DNA from: Spongiivirga sp046524175
GTDB taxonomy: Bacteria; Bacteroidota; Bacteroidia; Flavobacteriales; Flavobacteriaceae
NCBI RefSeq assembly: GCF_046524175.1
Contig: NZ_JBEFZF010000004.1
Location: 1 to 64,000, forward strand
Reading direction: 5' to 3'
DNA: 64,000 nucleotides
Within the stretch, counting starts at the first letter, position 1. Every line of letters starts with the position of its first letter. Positions 36,162 to 44,075 of the stretch are shown in pieces. Under the pieces are notes generated by a model. It made no database searches. It saw only the letters and a list, made by a program, of their open reading frames with translations, and was not told the origin of the DNA. Both the position numbers and the translations under genes were made by a program.

Positions 36162-36197
36162 AAAAAGGCTGTGTTTCTTCGGAGACGCGGCCTTTTT
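36162..36197 (+). terminator. Strong terminator with C(UUCG)G tetraloop and no assigned gene
   Basis: A 16-bp stem with G-U pairs (36162-36177 with 36182-36197) is capped by the very stable C(TTCG)G loop at 36177-36182 and carries A and T runs at its base. No gene ends here on the plus strand: cydB and tRNA-Val have other ends. On the minus strand folC ends at 36334, so the hairpin could also serve folC through its A run. Confidence 0.75.
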
Positions 36198-36333
36198 CAT
36201 TTTAATGATTCAAATCATAGTAAATGTATAAGAATTAGTGTAAACTAACCCGATCGAAACCCGGGTATCGTTTTTTTGCTTTGAATAAACTCAAAATAAA
36301 AAACCTTTCGATACTAGAACACACTAGCACATA

Positions 36334-37563
36334 TCATAGAATCTCTGCAACGACAAAAGTGCTACCACCAATAAAAATGAGGTCATTGTCTTTTACGGCT
36401 GTTTTTGCAGCTAAATATGCTTCCTCAACCGAGGGGTATTTATTTCCATTGAGTCCAATATTTCTTGCTTCCTTGTACAATTTATTTACGTCTAATGCTC
36501 TTGGAATACGGGCCGCGCAGAAATAGTATTGAGCTTCTTTTGGAAAAAGTGGGAGGATCTTGTTAAGGTTTTTATCTTTTACAACGCCCAGTACAATGTG
36601 GAGATGATTGTAAGGTTGTTCTCTTAATTGATCAAGTACTAAGCTTAATCCTTCTTTATTATGCGCTGTGTCGCAAATAACTGTCGGATTTTTTTGAAGT
36701 ATTTGCCACCGACCTTGAAGCTTGGTGTTCTTAACGACGTTAAGCAAACCTTGTTTAATTTGTTTTTCAGAAATTTTGTATCCTTTTTGTTGTAACTGGT
36801 GAATAGTAGCTACTGCTGCCTTGCTATTTTTTTGTTGGTATGATCCTAGCAAATCCGTTTCATAATTTCTATCAACAGAATTTGAAGCAAGGACCATCAA
36901 AGAATTTGTTTTATTAGCCTTCTCCTCAAATACTGATATGGTTTCTTTTTGCAATTCGCTAATGACCACCGGAATATTTCGCTTGATAATTCCTGCTTTT
37001 TCAGTAGCAATGGCCTTTAAGGTATTTCCTAAGTATGCCGTGTGATCATAGCCAATATTGGTAATAACGGATACTTCTGGCGTTATAATATTTGTCGAAT
37101 CCAAGCGGCCTCCAAGTCCAACTTCAATTATCGCGATATCAACCCTTTGTTTTGCAAAATAATTGAATGCCATTCCTACTGTCATTTCAAAAAACGATAG
37201 TGGGTGACACTCAAAAAAATCCCAGTTGCGTTTAACAAACCCTATTACAAATTGCTTGCTGACCATTTTACCATTTATTCGGATTCGCTCTCTAAAATCT
37301 TTTAAATGAGGTGATGTGTATAGTCCAACTTTGTAACCAGCTTCTTGTAATATAGAGGCGATCATATGACTTGTTGAGCCCTTTCCATTGGTGCCGCCTA
37401 CATGAATTGTTTTGAATGTTGAGTGTGGATTTTCTAAATGATCATCCAACAGTTGAATGTTAGACAGATCGGCTTTGTATGCAACTTTCCCCACTTTTTG
37501 GTACATGGGAAGTTGGTTAAATAACCAGTGGATTGTTTCTTGATAGGTAGGATACTGTTTCAA
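36334..37563 (-). CDS. folC: Bifunctional folylpolyglutamate synthase / dihydrofolate synthase
   Basis: The protein has 409 residues and the Mur-ligase-like fold. GGTNGKGST at 56-64 is the ATP loop, followed by GLYTSPHLKDFRERI, FFEMTVGMAF and EVGLGGRLDSTN, all FolC family segments; the C-terminal domain has DTAHNKEG. The enzyme adds glutamate to dihydropteroate or folate derivatives in the cytoplasm. It is the last gene of the exbB-exbD-tonB-folC series on the minus strand, 27 bases after tonB. This pairing with TonB-system genes is seen in other flavobacteria to my knowledge but has no evident functional reason. Confidence 0.94.
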   Translation of the reverse strand: MKQYPTYQETIHWLFNQLPMYQKVGKVAYKADLSNIQLLDDHLENPHSTFKTIHVGGTNGKGSTSHMIASILQEAGYKVGLYTSPHLKDFRERIRINGKMVSKQFVIGFVKRNWDFFECHPLSFFEMTVGMAFNYFAKQRVDIAIIEVGLGGRLDSTNIITPEVSVITNIGYDHTAYLGNTLKAIATEKAGIIKRNIPVVISELQKETISVFEEKANKTNSLMVLASNSVDRNYETDLLGSYQQKNSKAAVATIHQLQQKGYKISEKQIKQGLLNVVKNTKLQGRWQILQKNPTVICDTAHNKEGLSLVLDQLREQPYNHLHIVLGVVKDKNLNKILPLFPKEAQYYFCAARIPRALDVNKLYKEARNIGLNGNKYPSVEEAYLAAKTAVKDNDLIFIGGSTFVVAEIL

Positions 37564-37590
37564 ACTTGTATAAAAGTTTACACAGCTAAA

Positions 37591-38514
37591 TTACTCAGTA
37601 AGTTTAAAATTGTAAATTATTTTTCCGACTTGTTTGTCAGGTGCATTGCTATCAGATTCCCACCGTGTTTTTAATGCTGCCGCCTTGGCTTTGTCCAATA
37701 GGCATGCAGCGCTATTGGTAGTGCCCCTTGCTCCTGCGGTAGCACTTATCACCTTACCGCTTCTGTTAACAGATATAGAGACTACAACTATGCCTTCTTC
37801 ATTGCATATATATTCTGGTTTTGGTCTTGATAATGGAGCTCTACCACCTAGTTGGTAGTTACCTCCTCTGCCGCTTCCTGCTTTGCCATAATATCCGCTA
37901 GCATTGGGATCACCGGTTTCTTTTCCTTTATCACCAGCTGTATTGTCGTTGCCTTCACTGCCAGAATCTGTCCCGTCTGAATTGGTGACACCACCTAAGA
38001 GCGCATCCAATTTTTTCTTTTTAGCATCTTGCTCTGCTTTCGCCTTTGCGATAGCAGCTTGACGTTCACGCTCCTTGCGTTCGGCTTCTTCACGCTCTTT
38101 ACGTTCAGCCTCAGCTTTTGCTTTTCGTTCTGCCGCCTCGGCGAGTTTTTTTGCTTCTTCTGCTTTTTTAAGAGCAATCGCTTCTTCTTGTTCTTGGGTA
38201 AGAACGTTTTCTGCTTTTGTGGTTTCTGCAGCTTTTGCAGGCTCACTCTGTTTGATCTCTTCTTTGGGTTTTATTTCTTCGACCTTTTCGGGTTCAGAAA
38301 TTTTAGGAGTAGGAGCCTGTCTTATTTTTTGTTTGGGCTGTTTTCTACCGCTCCCAAAATCGGTAGTACCAAAATTCACTTCCATTCCATATTCAACAGG
38401 AATGTCATCTGGATCTAAGGTGACGTAGAAAAACAATAAAAACAAAATGAGAATACCAATAACTGTTGTAATGGCTGCTGATTGCTTTTCGTATTTTGTT
38501 TTAAATCCTCTCAT
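37591..38514 (-). CDS. TonB-like energy transducer (TolA/TonB type)
   Basis: This 307-residue protein has a single membrane anchor near 15-33, a proline/lysine/glutamate region, a highly charged coiled-coil at about 105-165 made of alternating Ala-Lys-Glu-Arg repeats, a glycine-rich spacer, and a C-terminal domain of about 80 residues. The C-terminal RPKPEYICNEEGIVVVSISVNRSGKV resembles TonB/TolA C-terminal domains. It would span the periplasm and pass energy from ExbBD, encoded just upstream, to outer-membrane receptors, or act in a Tol-like role. The long coiled coil is more TolA-like. Confidence 0.85.
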   Translation of the reverse strand: MRGFKTKYEKQSAAITTVIGILILFLLFFYVTLDPDDIPVEYGMEVNFGTTDFGSGRKQPKQKIRQAPTPKISEPEKVEEIKPKEEIKQSEPAKAAETTKAENVLTQEQEEAIALKKAEEAKKLAEAAERKAKAEAERKEREEAERKERERQAAIAKAKAEQDAKKKKLDALLGGVTNSDGTDSGSEGNDNTAGDKGKETGDPNASGYYGKAGSGRGGNYQLGGRAPLSRPKPEYICNEEGIVVVSISVNRSGKVISATAGARGTTNSAACLLDKAKAAALKTRWESDSNAPDKQVGKIIYNFKLTE

Positions 38515-38644
38515 TTTTTATTTTAAACACAACCCTTTCATGTCCAGGGAGGCTTTTGATCCAAAGTCATATGTTATAAAAGGAACACTCAATTTTCTTG
38601 CCAGATTTTCATAGTTTTCGGGACAGTTTAATTGTTAACTAAAC

Positions 38645-39037
38645 TCACTTCGGCTTTACAGCAAGAATTACTTTGAACTTATTTCTATTTGCAATGTCCA
38701 TTACCCGAACTACGTTTTGAACAGGTACCGATTCTTCTGCGCGTAAAACGATATTTTTATTTTCTACATTACTCAATGCCTCAATCAAGGCGCTTTCCAG
38801 TCTACTAGTGCGCACTTTCTTCTGATCTATATAAAAATCTAAATTTTTAGTGATGCTTACCGCAACTGATTTTTTATTCTCGGTTTTACCCTTTGCTTCT
38901 GGAAGAAGAATATCAATGGCACTAGTTGTGGCCAGGGTAGAAGCAAGCATAAAAAAGATCAGCAGTAGGAATACAATATCCGTCATTGATGACATATTGA
39001 ATTCTGGCGTTACTTTGTTTTGTCCTCTAATATTCAT
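38645..39037 (-). CDS. exbD: Biopolymer transporter ExbD/TolR
   Basis: This 130-residue protein has one N-terminal membrane helix (about 18-36). SMTDIVFLLLIFFML contains the aspartate (D19) used for proton coupling in ExbD/TolR/MotB. The periplasmic part ends with KFKVILAVKPK. It starts one base after exbB on the same strand. A 130-base gap without other features precedes tonB. Confidence 0.93.
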   Translation of the reverse strand: MNIRGQNKVTPEFNMSSMTDIVFLLLIFFMLASTLATTSAIDILLPEAKGKTENKKSVAVSITKNLDFYIDQKKVRTSRLESALIEALSNVENKNIVLRAEESVPVQNVVRVMDIANRNKFKVILAVKPK

Positions 39038-39038
39038 A

Positions 39039-39734
39039 CTAAGCAGGTTCTTCTAATAAATCAAGAAATTCTACAGAGTTTGCCTCCATTCTATATACCA
39101 CTTTAGTCGTTCTTGTTACCAAATGGTTATACGCTATATATCCTATAATACCAACAATTAATCCAGCAACAGTAGTGGTCATTGCGGTATATAATCCGCC
39201 AGAAAGTATTTGTATGTCAATTCCTGTTGATGAATTTGCTAAGTTGAAAATAGAGATGATCATCCCAATTACGGTTCCTAAAAACCCAATCATAGGAGCA
39301 GCACCTGAGATGGTAGCAAGGATGCTTACATTTTTCTCCAATTTATAAACTTCTAATCGTCCTGCATTTTCAATAGCAGTGTTAATATCAGACAACGGTT
39401 TTCCAATTCGGTTTAATCCTTTTGCAATAAGCCTGGATACAGGCGAATCTTCCTGTGCGCACAAAATAAGCGCTGCATCAATTTTACCACTGCTAACATG
39501 ATCCTTTATCTGATTCATAAAATTAGGATCTACTTTTGATGCTGCTTTAATAGCTAAAATGCGTTCAAAATAGATATAGCAGGCAAACAGTAGTAATACA
39601 AAAAGGATGAGAATAATGATTTGACCTGAGGTCTCACCTTCACTAATAAGTTCAATGATCGATAGTGATTTCTGATCAGTACCAGTTTCTTCCAATACTT
39701 TTTTTGCACTATCTTGAATAATAGTTGTTAGCAT
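39039..39734 (-). CDS. exbB: MotA/TolQ/ExbB proton channel protein
   Basis: The 231-residue membrane protein has one helix near 36-56 and two more near 135-160 and 175-200. GFLGTVIGMI and AMTTTVAGLIVGI are the conserved ExbB/TolQ segments lining the proton path. It forms the pentameric channel around ExbD. It is first in the exbB-exbD-tonB-folC set and has a TACTTTTG promoter element 45 bases upstream. Confidence 0.94.
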   Translation of the reverse strand: MLTTIIQDSAKKVLEETGTDQKSLSIIELISEGETSGQIIILILFVLLLFACYIYFERILAIKAASKVDPNFMNQIKDHVSSGKIDAALILCAQEDSPVSRLIAKGLNRIGKPLSDINTAIENAGRLEVYKLEKNVSILATISGAAPMIGFLGTVIGMIISIFNLANSSTGIDIQILSGGLYTAMTTTVAGLIVGIIGYIAYNHLVTRTTKVVYRMEANSVEFLDLLEEPA

Positions 39735-39779
39735 TATATAGTTTTATATTATCTATTACGTATAACGCCTATATATTCA

Positions 39780-39787
39780 CAAAAGTA
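39780..39787 (-). promoter_or_regulatory. -7 element for the exbB-exbD-tonB-folC set
   Basis: The minus strand reads TACTTTTG, an exact TAnnTTTG match, 45 bases before the exbB start. It lies within 20 bases of the nhaB stop codon. Confidence 0.5.
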
Positions 39788-39798
39788 TATGACGATTT

Positions 39799-41271
39799 TT
39801 ATAAGAAGAAAATTACTCCTGCTAAGCCAACACCACCTAAAACTATGGTGTACGGAAGTGCCATTTTTACCATTTTACCATACGATAATTTGATTAAAGG
39901 TGCCAATGATGAAGTCAACAGAAATAAAAAGGCTGCTTGACCATTAGGTGTCGCTACACTTGGTAAATTTGTACCTGTATTAATTGCAATGGCTAATTTT
40001 TCGAACTGTTCTCTATCAATTATACCATTTTGAAAGGCTTGTTGTACTTCTCCTATATACACCGTGGCAACAAATACATTATCGCTAATCATCGACAAAA
40101 TACCATTTGCAGCATAGAACATCGAAGGTTGTTGCGAAACTGGTAGTTCTAGCGCCCAATCAATAATTGGTTTAAATAAGTGTTGGTCATGAATCATCGC
40201 AACAATTACGAAAAAGACCACTAATAAGCCAGTAAATGGAAGCGCTTCTTCAAAGGCAGGGCCTAAGCTATGCTCTTCAGTGATTCCCATAAATGCAGTT
40301 TGTACAATAATAAGACCTAATCCAATAAAACCTACGGGTGCTATGTGAAGTGCTAACCCAGCAATTAACAAAATGGCCGAAATTCCCTGTATAATAAGTC
40401 CAAAGCGTTCGCGTTCCGTTCGTTTTTCATCTTCTTCTTCGGTGTATTTTTCAATAATTCTTCTAGCCACATCCGGCATTTTTTCACCAAAACCAAAAGT
40501 TTTAGTTTTTTCTAAGAATACCGTTGTAAGAAGACCAGCTCCTAGGACCGGTAGTGTAATAGGCATCATTTGTAAGAAAAACTGGATAAAATCCCAACCC
40601 ATTCGTTCTCCTATCAATAAGTTCTGTGGCTCACCCACCAAAGTACAAACACCCCCTAAAGCGGTACCTACTACGCCGTGCATTACCAAACTCCTTAAAA
40701 AGCTTCTAAACTTTTCTAAAGTTTCTCCGCTTAGTGCTTTTCTATCTAAAATGTTATCCTCATCATAATCAGCAGTTGCGCTCGAATGTATTTTGTGATA
40801 TACCCCATAAAAACCGACAGCAACACTTATTAATACCGCAGTAACCGTTAGTGCATCTAAAAAGGCAGATAACACTGCTGCTAGAAAAACAAATAACAAA
40901 GACAGTACTAGCTTTGATTTTATCTTGGTAAATGCTTTACTAAAAATGAACATTAGTAACGGTTTCATAAAATAAATACCCGCTACCATGAATACAAGAA
41001 GTAATACAACTTCTAAATTTTGATCTACTTCATGATAAGCAGCTTCAGGGCTTGTAAGGCCAAGTGCTAATACCTGTATGGCTAATAATCCGCCTGATTG
41101 TAAAGGATAACACTTAAGGGCCATGGCCAAGGTGAAAATAAACTCACCAATAAAAATCCAAGCGGTAATTGTTTTTCCCAGTACAAAAAATGAAAGAATG
41201 TTGAAAATGATAAATCCAATCATGGTTAGTTTGAACCATCTTGGGCTATTGCCTAGGAAACTTTTGAACAT
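39799..41271 (-). CDS. nhaB: Na+/H+ antiporter NhaB
   Basis: The protein has 490 residues with about a dozen membrane segments. It matches E. coli NhaB nearly end to end as I remember it: FIFTLAMALKCYPL, LLVFMVAGIYFMK, LSAFLDALTVTAV, GEPQNLLI, SDNVFVATVYIGE and NTGTNLPSVATPNGQAAFLF. It exports Na+ in exchange for protons. It follows a glutamate dehydrogenase gene by 21 bases on the same strand and is likely co-transcribed. The match excludes NhaA and NhaD. Confidence 0.95.
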   Translation of the reverse strand: MFKSFLGNSPRWFKLTMIGFIIFNILSFFVLGKTITAWIFIGEFIFTLAMALKCYPLQSGGLLAIQVLALGLTSPEAAYHEVDQNLEVVLLLVFMVAGIYFMKPLLMFIFSKAFTKIKSKLVLSLLFVFLAAVLSAFLDALTVTAVLISVAVGFYGVYHKIHSSATADYDEDNILDRKALSGETLEKFRSFLRSLVMHGVVGTALGGVCTLVGEPQNLLIGERMGWDFIQFFLQMMPITLPVLGAGLLTTVFLEKTKTFGFGEKMPDVARRIIEKYTEEEDEKRTERERFGLIIQGISAILLIAGLALHIAPVGFIGLGLIIVQTAFMGITEEHSLGPAFEEALPFTGLLVVFFVIVAMIHDQHLFKPIIDWALELPVSQQPSMFYAANGILSMISDNVFVATVYIGEVQQAFQNGIIDREQFEKLAIAINTGTNLPSVATPNGQAAFLFLLTSSLAPLIKLSYGKMVKMALPYTIVLGGVGLAGVIFFL

Positions 41272-41292
41272 AGTCAGTTGGTTTATGAAAAT

Positions 41293-42519
41293 CTAAATTA
41301 GTTGTTTTAATGCAATTTCGAAAGCGGTGCTACTTATATTTGTTTTTGAGCTATTCGTCTCAAAGGCATTTTGAATGGCTTGTTTAATGATTTGTTCGGT
41401 ATCATTGAATATAGCTTCATCGGTCATTTGAACTTTTCGTTCCATAAAATAAGCAAATACCCGCGCCATTCCACAGTTAGAAATAAAATCAGGGATTAAA
41501 CTTACCCGCTCATCAGTATATTCCATAATGGGGCCAAAGAAAATCTCCTTATCCGCAAAAGGTACATTGGCGCCGCATGAAATGACTTCTAATCCAGAAT
41601 TGATCATTTGAGATATTTGATCTTTAGTTATGAGTCTTGATGCGGCACAAGGAGCAAATATCTCAGTATGTAACCCCCAAATACGTTTATTAATGTCATT
41701 AAAGGGAATCATGTTTTCTGCTACCAAAGTGTTACCATCTTTGTTTAGGAAAAGCTGCGTAATTTCTTCAAAGGAAAAGCCATCTTCATTAATTATACCA
41801 CCAACACGATCTATAATTCCAACAACCTTTGCGCCCATTTGAGCTAAATAAAAAGCTGCAGCAGAACCGACGTTACCAAAGCCTTGTACTATTGCTTTTT
41901 TACCTTTGATAGTACCCCCATATATGTCGTAATAGTTTTTAGCTGCTACAGCAACACCATATCCAGTGATCATATCAGCAACAGTATATTTTCTGTCAAC
42001 ATCAGGAGAGAATATTGGGTTCTCAATTACTTTGATAACTCCTTGTCTTAGTTGACCAATTCTATTGATTTTATCAGCTTCAGTAGGTTTAAAATGGCCA
42101 TTAAAAACACCTTCTTGTGGGTGCCATACGCCCGAAGCTTCCGTAATAGGAATCACCTCATGTATCTCGTCAACATTTAGATCACCGCCAGTACCGTAGT
42201 AGCTTTTAAGTAAAGGGGAAACAGCCTTATACCAGCGTTTCAAAACACCTTCTTTACGAGGATCAGCGGGATCGAAGTTGATGCCAGATTTAGCGCCTCC
42301 AATGGCAGGTCCAGATACAGTAAATTTCACTTCCATTGTTTTCGCAAGTGAGAGCACTTCATTTTTATCTAGGCCTACTCGCATACGAGTGCCACCACCT
42401 GCAGCGCCGCCCCGCAGCGAATTAATTACTGTCCAGCCCTCAGCTTCTGTCTCAGCATCATTCCAGTGGAAAACGATCTCTGGTGATTTATCTTCGAATT
42501 TTTGTAAAAGTTCTTTCAT
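41293..42519 (-). CDS. Glu/Leu/Phe/Val dehydrogenase family protein
   Basis: This 408-residue enzyme has GGGTRMRVGL and GGAKSGINFDP (with the catalytic lysine region) in the N-terminal domain and GFGNVGSAAAFYLA as the NAD(P)-binding motif in the second. It interconverts an amino acid and its 2-oxo acid with ammonia. Glutamate is most likely, but leucine or valine cannot be excluded from sequence alone. It has a full promoter upstream and a leader of about 110 bases with a CCCC-AAGT-GGGG hairpin. nhaB follows. Confidence 0.9.
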   Translation of the reverse strand: MKELLQKFEDKSPEIVFHWNDAETEAEGWTVINSLRGGAAGGGTRMRVGLDKNEVLSLAKTMEVKFTVSGPAIGGAKSGINFDPADPRKEGVLKRWYKAVSPLLKSYYGTGGDLNVDEIHEVIPITEASGVWHPQEGVFNGHFKPTEADKINRIGQLRQGVIKVIENPIFSPDVDRKYTVADMITGYGVAVAAKNYYDIYGGTIKGKKAIVQGFGNVGSAAAFYLAQMGAKVVGIIDRVGGIINEDGFSFEEITQLFLNKDGNTLVAENMIPFNDINKRIWGLHTEIFAPCAASRLITKDQISQMINSGLEVISCGANVPFADKEIFFGPIMEYTDERVSLIPDFISNCGMARVFAYFMERKVQMTDEAIFNDTEQIIKQAIQNAFETNSSKTNISSTAFEIALKQLI

Positions 42520-42580
42520 TTAGTTTTAAGTTAATTTGAATAAATAGAAAAGTAGTACTGTCGAAATAGTGTAAATAGAT

Positions 42581-42592
42581 CCCCAAGTGGGG
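42581..42592 (-). promoter_or_regulatory. Small GC-rich hairpin in the dehydrogenase leader
   Basis: Perfect CCCC/GGGG stem (42581-42584, 42589-42592) around AAGT, inside the predicted 5' leader. No function is shown. Confidence 0.35.
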
Positions 42593-42637
42593 TTAAAGCT
42601 GATCCATATTTTCAAATTAATTACATGAAGAATGATG

Positions 42638-42669
42638 CAAATATATAAAACTATAAAACGAGGTTTCAA
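42638..42669 (-). promoter_or_regulatory. Promoter of the dehydrogenase-nhaB unit
   Basis: The minus strand has TTG at 42669-42667, a 21-base spacer, and TATATTTG at 42645-42638, 118 bases before the ATG. Confidence 0.6.
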
Positions 42670-42751
42670 CTCATTTTTAAGAATAACCAAGATACCAGTG
42701 TTTTAACGTTTTCGTTAAACAAAAGCAAGGTTTAAAAATGAGATTTTTAAA

Positions 42752-42781
42752 TTGAAATTTAGGTTTTAAAAGGTATCTTTG
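42752..42781 (+). promoter_or_regulatory. Promoter of the acyl-CoA dehydrogenase gene
   Basis: TTG at 42752-42754, a 19-base spacer, then TATCTTTG at 42774-42781, 36 bases before the ATG. Consensus elements and spacing. Confidence 0.7.
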
Positions 42782-42817
42782 CACCACTTTTTAAAATAGA
42801 AATAAAGACGTATTTAA

Positions 42818-43960
42818 ATGGATTTTAATTTAACTGAAGAACATATAATGATTCGCGACGCCGCGCGCGATTTTGCAAAGGCGGAATTACTTGATGGTGT
42901 CATCGAACGTGACAATGAACAACGTTTTCCTACAGAACAGATTAAGAAAATGGGAGAGCTTGGCTTTTTGGGAATGATGGCTTCTACCGAATACGGTGGT
43001 GGCGGTATGGATACACTTTCATATGTATTGGCGATGGAAGAGATATCAAAGATCGATGCATCAGCCTCGGTAGTTATGTCAGTTAATAATTCATTAGTTT
43101 GTTGGGGTCTAGATACCTACGGTTCGCCAGAGCAAAAAGAAAAGTACCTTACTAAATTAACTACGGGCGAATCAATTGGGGCATTTTGCTTATCAGAACC
43201 AGAAGCTGGAAGTGATGCAACTTCTCAAAAGACAACAGCGATTGATAAAGGAGATCACTATATCTTAAATGGTACTAAAAACTGGATCACCAATGGAGGT
43301 ACTTCAGATTTTTATTTGGTAATTGCCCAAACAGATCGGGAAAAGAAACATAGAGGGATTAATGCTTTTATTGTTGAAAAAGGTTGGGAAGGTTTTGAAA
43401 TCGGACCAAAGGAAGATAAATTAGGAATAAGAGGTAGTGATACCCACTCACTGATTTTTAATGATGTAAAAGTCCCAAAAGAAAATAGAATTGGAGAAGA
43501 CGGTTTCGGATTCAAGTTCGCAATGAAAACCTTGGCTGGAGGACGAATTGGTATTGCTGCACAGGCATTAGGAATTGCAGCCGGAGCCTATGAATTAGCC
43601 AAAAAATATTCAAAGGAACGAAAGGCGTTTGGCACTGAAATTATGAATCACCAGGCGATTGCTTTTAAACTAGCCGATATGCATACGCAAATTGAAGCGG
43701 CAAGAATGTTGGTGTATAAGGCAGCACGTGATAAAGATAACCATGAAAATTACGATCTTTCTGGAGCGATGGCGAAGCTTTATGCTTCGCAAGTAGCCAT
43801 GGAAGTTACCGTAGAAGCTGTTCAGGTACATGGGGGCAATGGTTTTGTTAAAGAGTATCATGTAGAGCGTTTAATGCGTGATGCTAAGATTACACAAATT
43901 TATGAGGGGACTTCTGAAATTCAGAAAATCGTTATTTCAAGAGCAATCTTGAAAGAATAA
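42818..43960 (+). CDS. Acyl-CoA dehydrogenase
   Basis: This 380-residue flavoenzyme has the family plan: an N-terminal helical domain with LTEEHIMIRDAARDFA, the FAD-contact segments AFCLSEPEAGSDA and WITNGG in the middle, and the C-terminal RKAFGTEI, VQVHGGNGF and YEGTSEIQ with the expected catalytic glutamate. It performs the first oxidation of fatty acid (or branched-chain) beta-oxidation. Its length and motifs fit the short/medium-chain group. It is followed by a terminator and then an acyl-CoA ligase gene. Confidence 0.94.
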   Translation: MDFNLTEEHIMIRDAARDFAKAELLDGVIERDNEQRFPTEQIKKMGELGFLGMMASTEYGGGGMDTLSYVLAMEEISKIDASASVVMSVNNSLVCWGLDTYGSPEQKEKYLTKLTTGESIGAFCLSEPEAGSDATSQKTTAIDKGDHYILNGTKNWITNGGTSDFYLVIAQTDREKKHRGINAFIVEKGWEGFEIGPKEDKLGIRGSDTHSLIFNDVKVPKENRIGEDGFGFKFAMKTLAGGRIGIAAQALGIAAGAYELAKKYSKERKAFGTEIMNHQAIAFKLADMHTQIEAARMLVYKAARDKDNHENYDLSGAMAKLYASQVAMEVTVEAVQVHGGNGFVKEYHVERLMRDAKITQIYEGTSEIQKIVISRAILKE

Positions 43961-43982
43961 AATCGTACTAATCATGAAATAG

Positions 43983-44011
43983 AAACCCTAACCTAATGGT
44001 TAGGGTTTTTT
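43983..44011 (+). terminator. Terminator after the acyl-CoA dehydrogenase gene
   Basis: A perfect 11-bp stem AAACCCTAACC/GGTTAGGGTTT with a TAAT loop and a T run. Confidence 0.88.
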
Positions 44012-44075
44012 CATTTATAAATTTATTTGATACCTTACCAATACAAACAATACTACCATTAATCGATTGTAAATT

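Noticed and set aside
35492..36333. Integrated element using tRNA-Val(TAC) as attachment site
   Set aside because: No integrase gene and no repeat of the tRNA 3' end were found in the following sequence; cydAB and folC flank it as ordinary genes.
39799..41271. NhaD for the antiporter
   Set aside because: The conserved segments match NhaB along the whole length.
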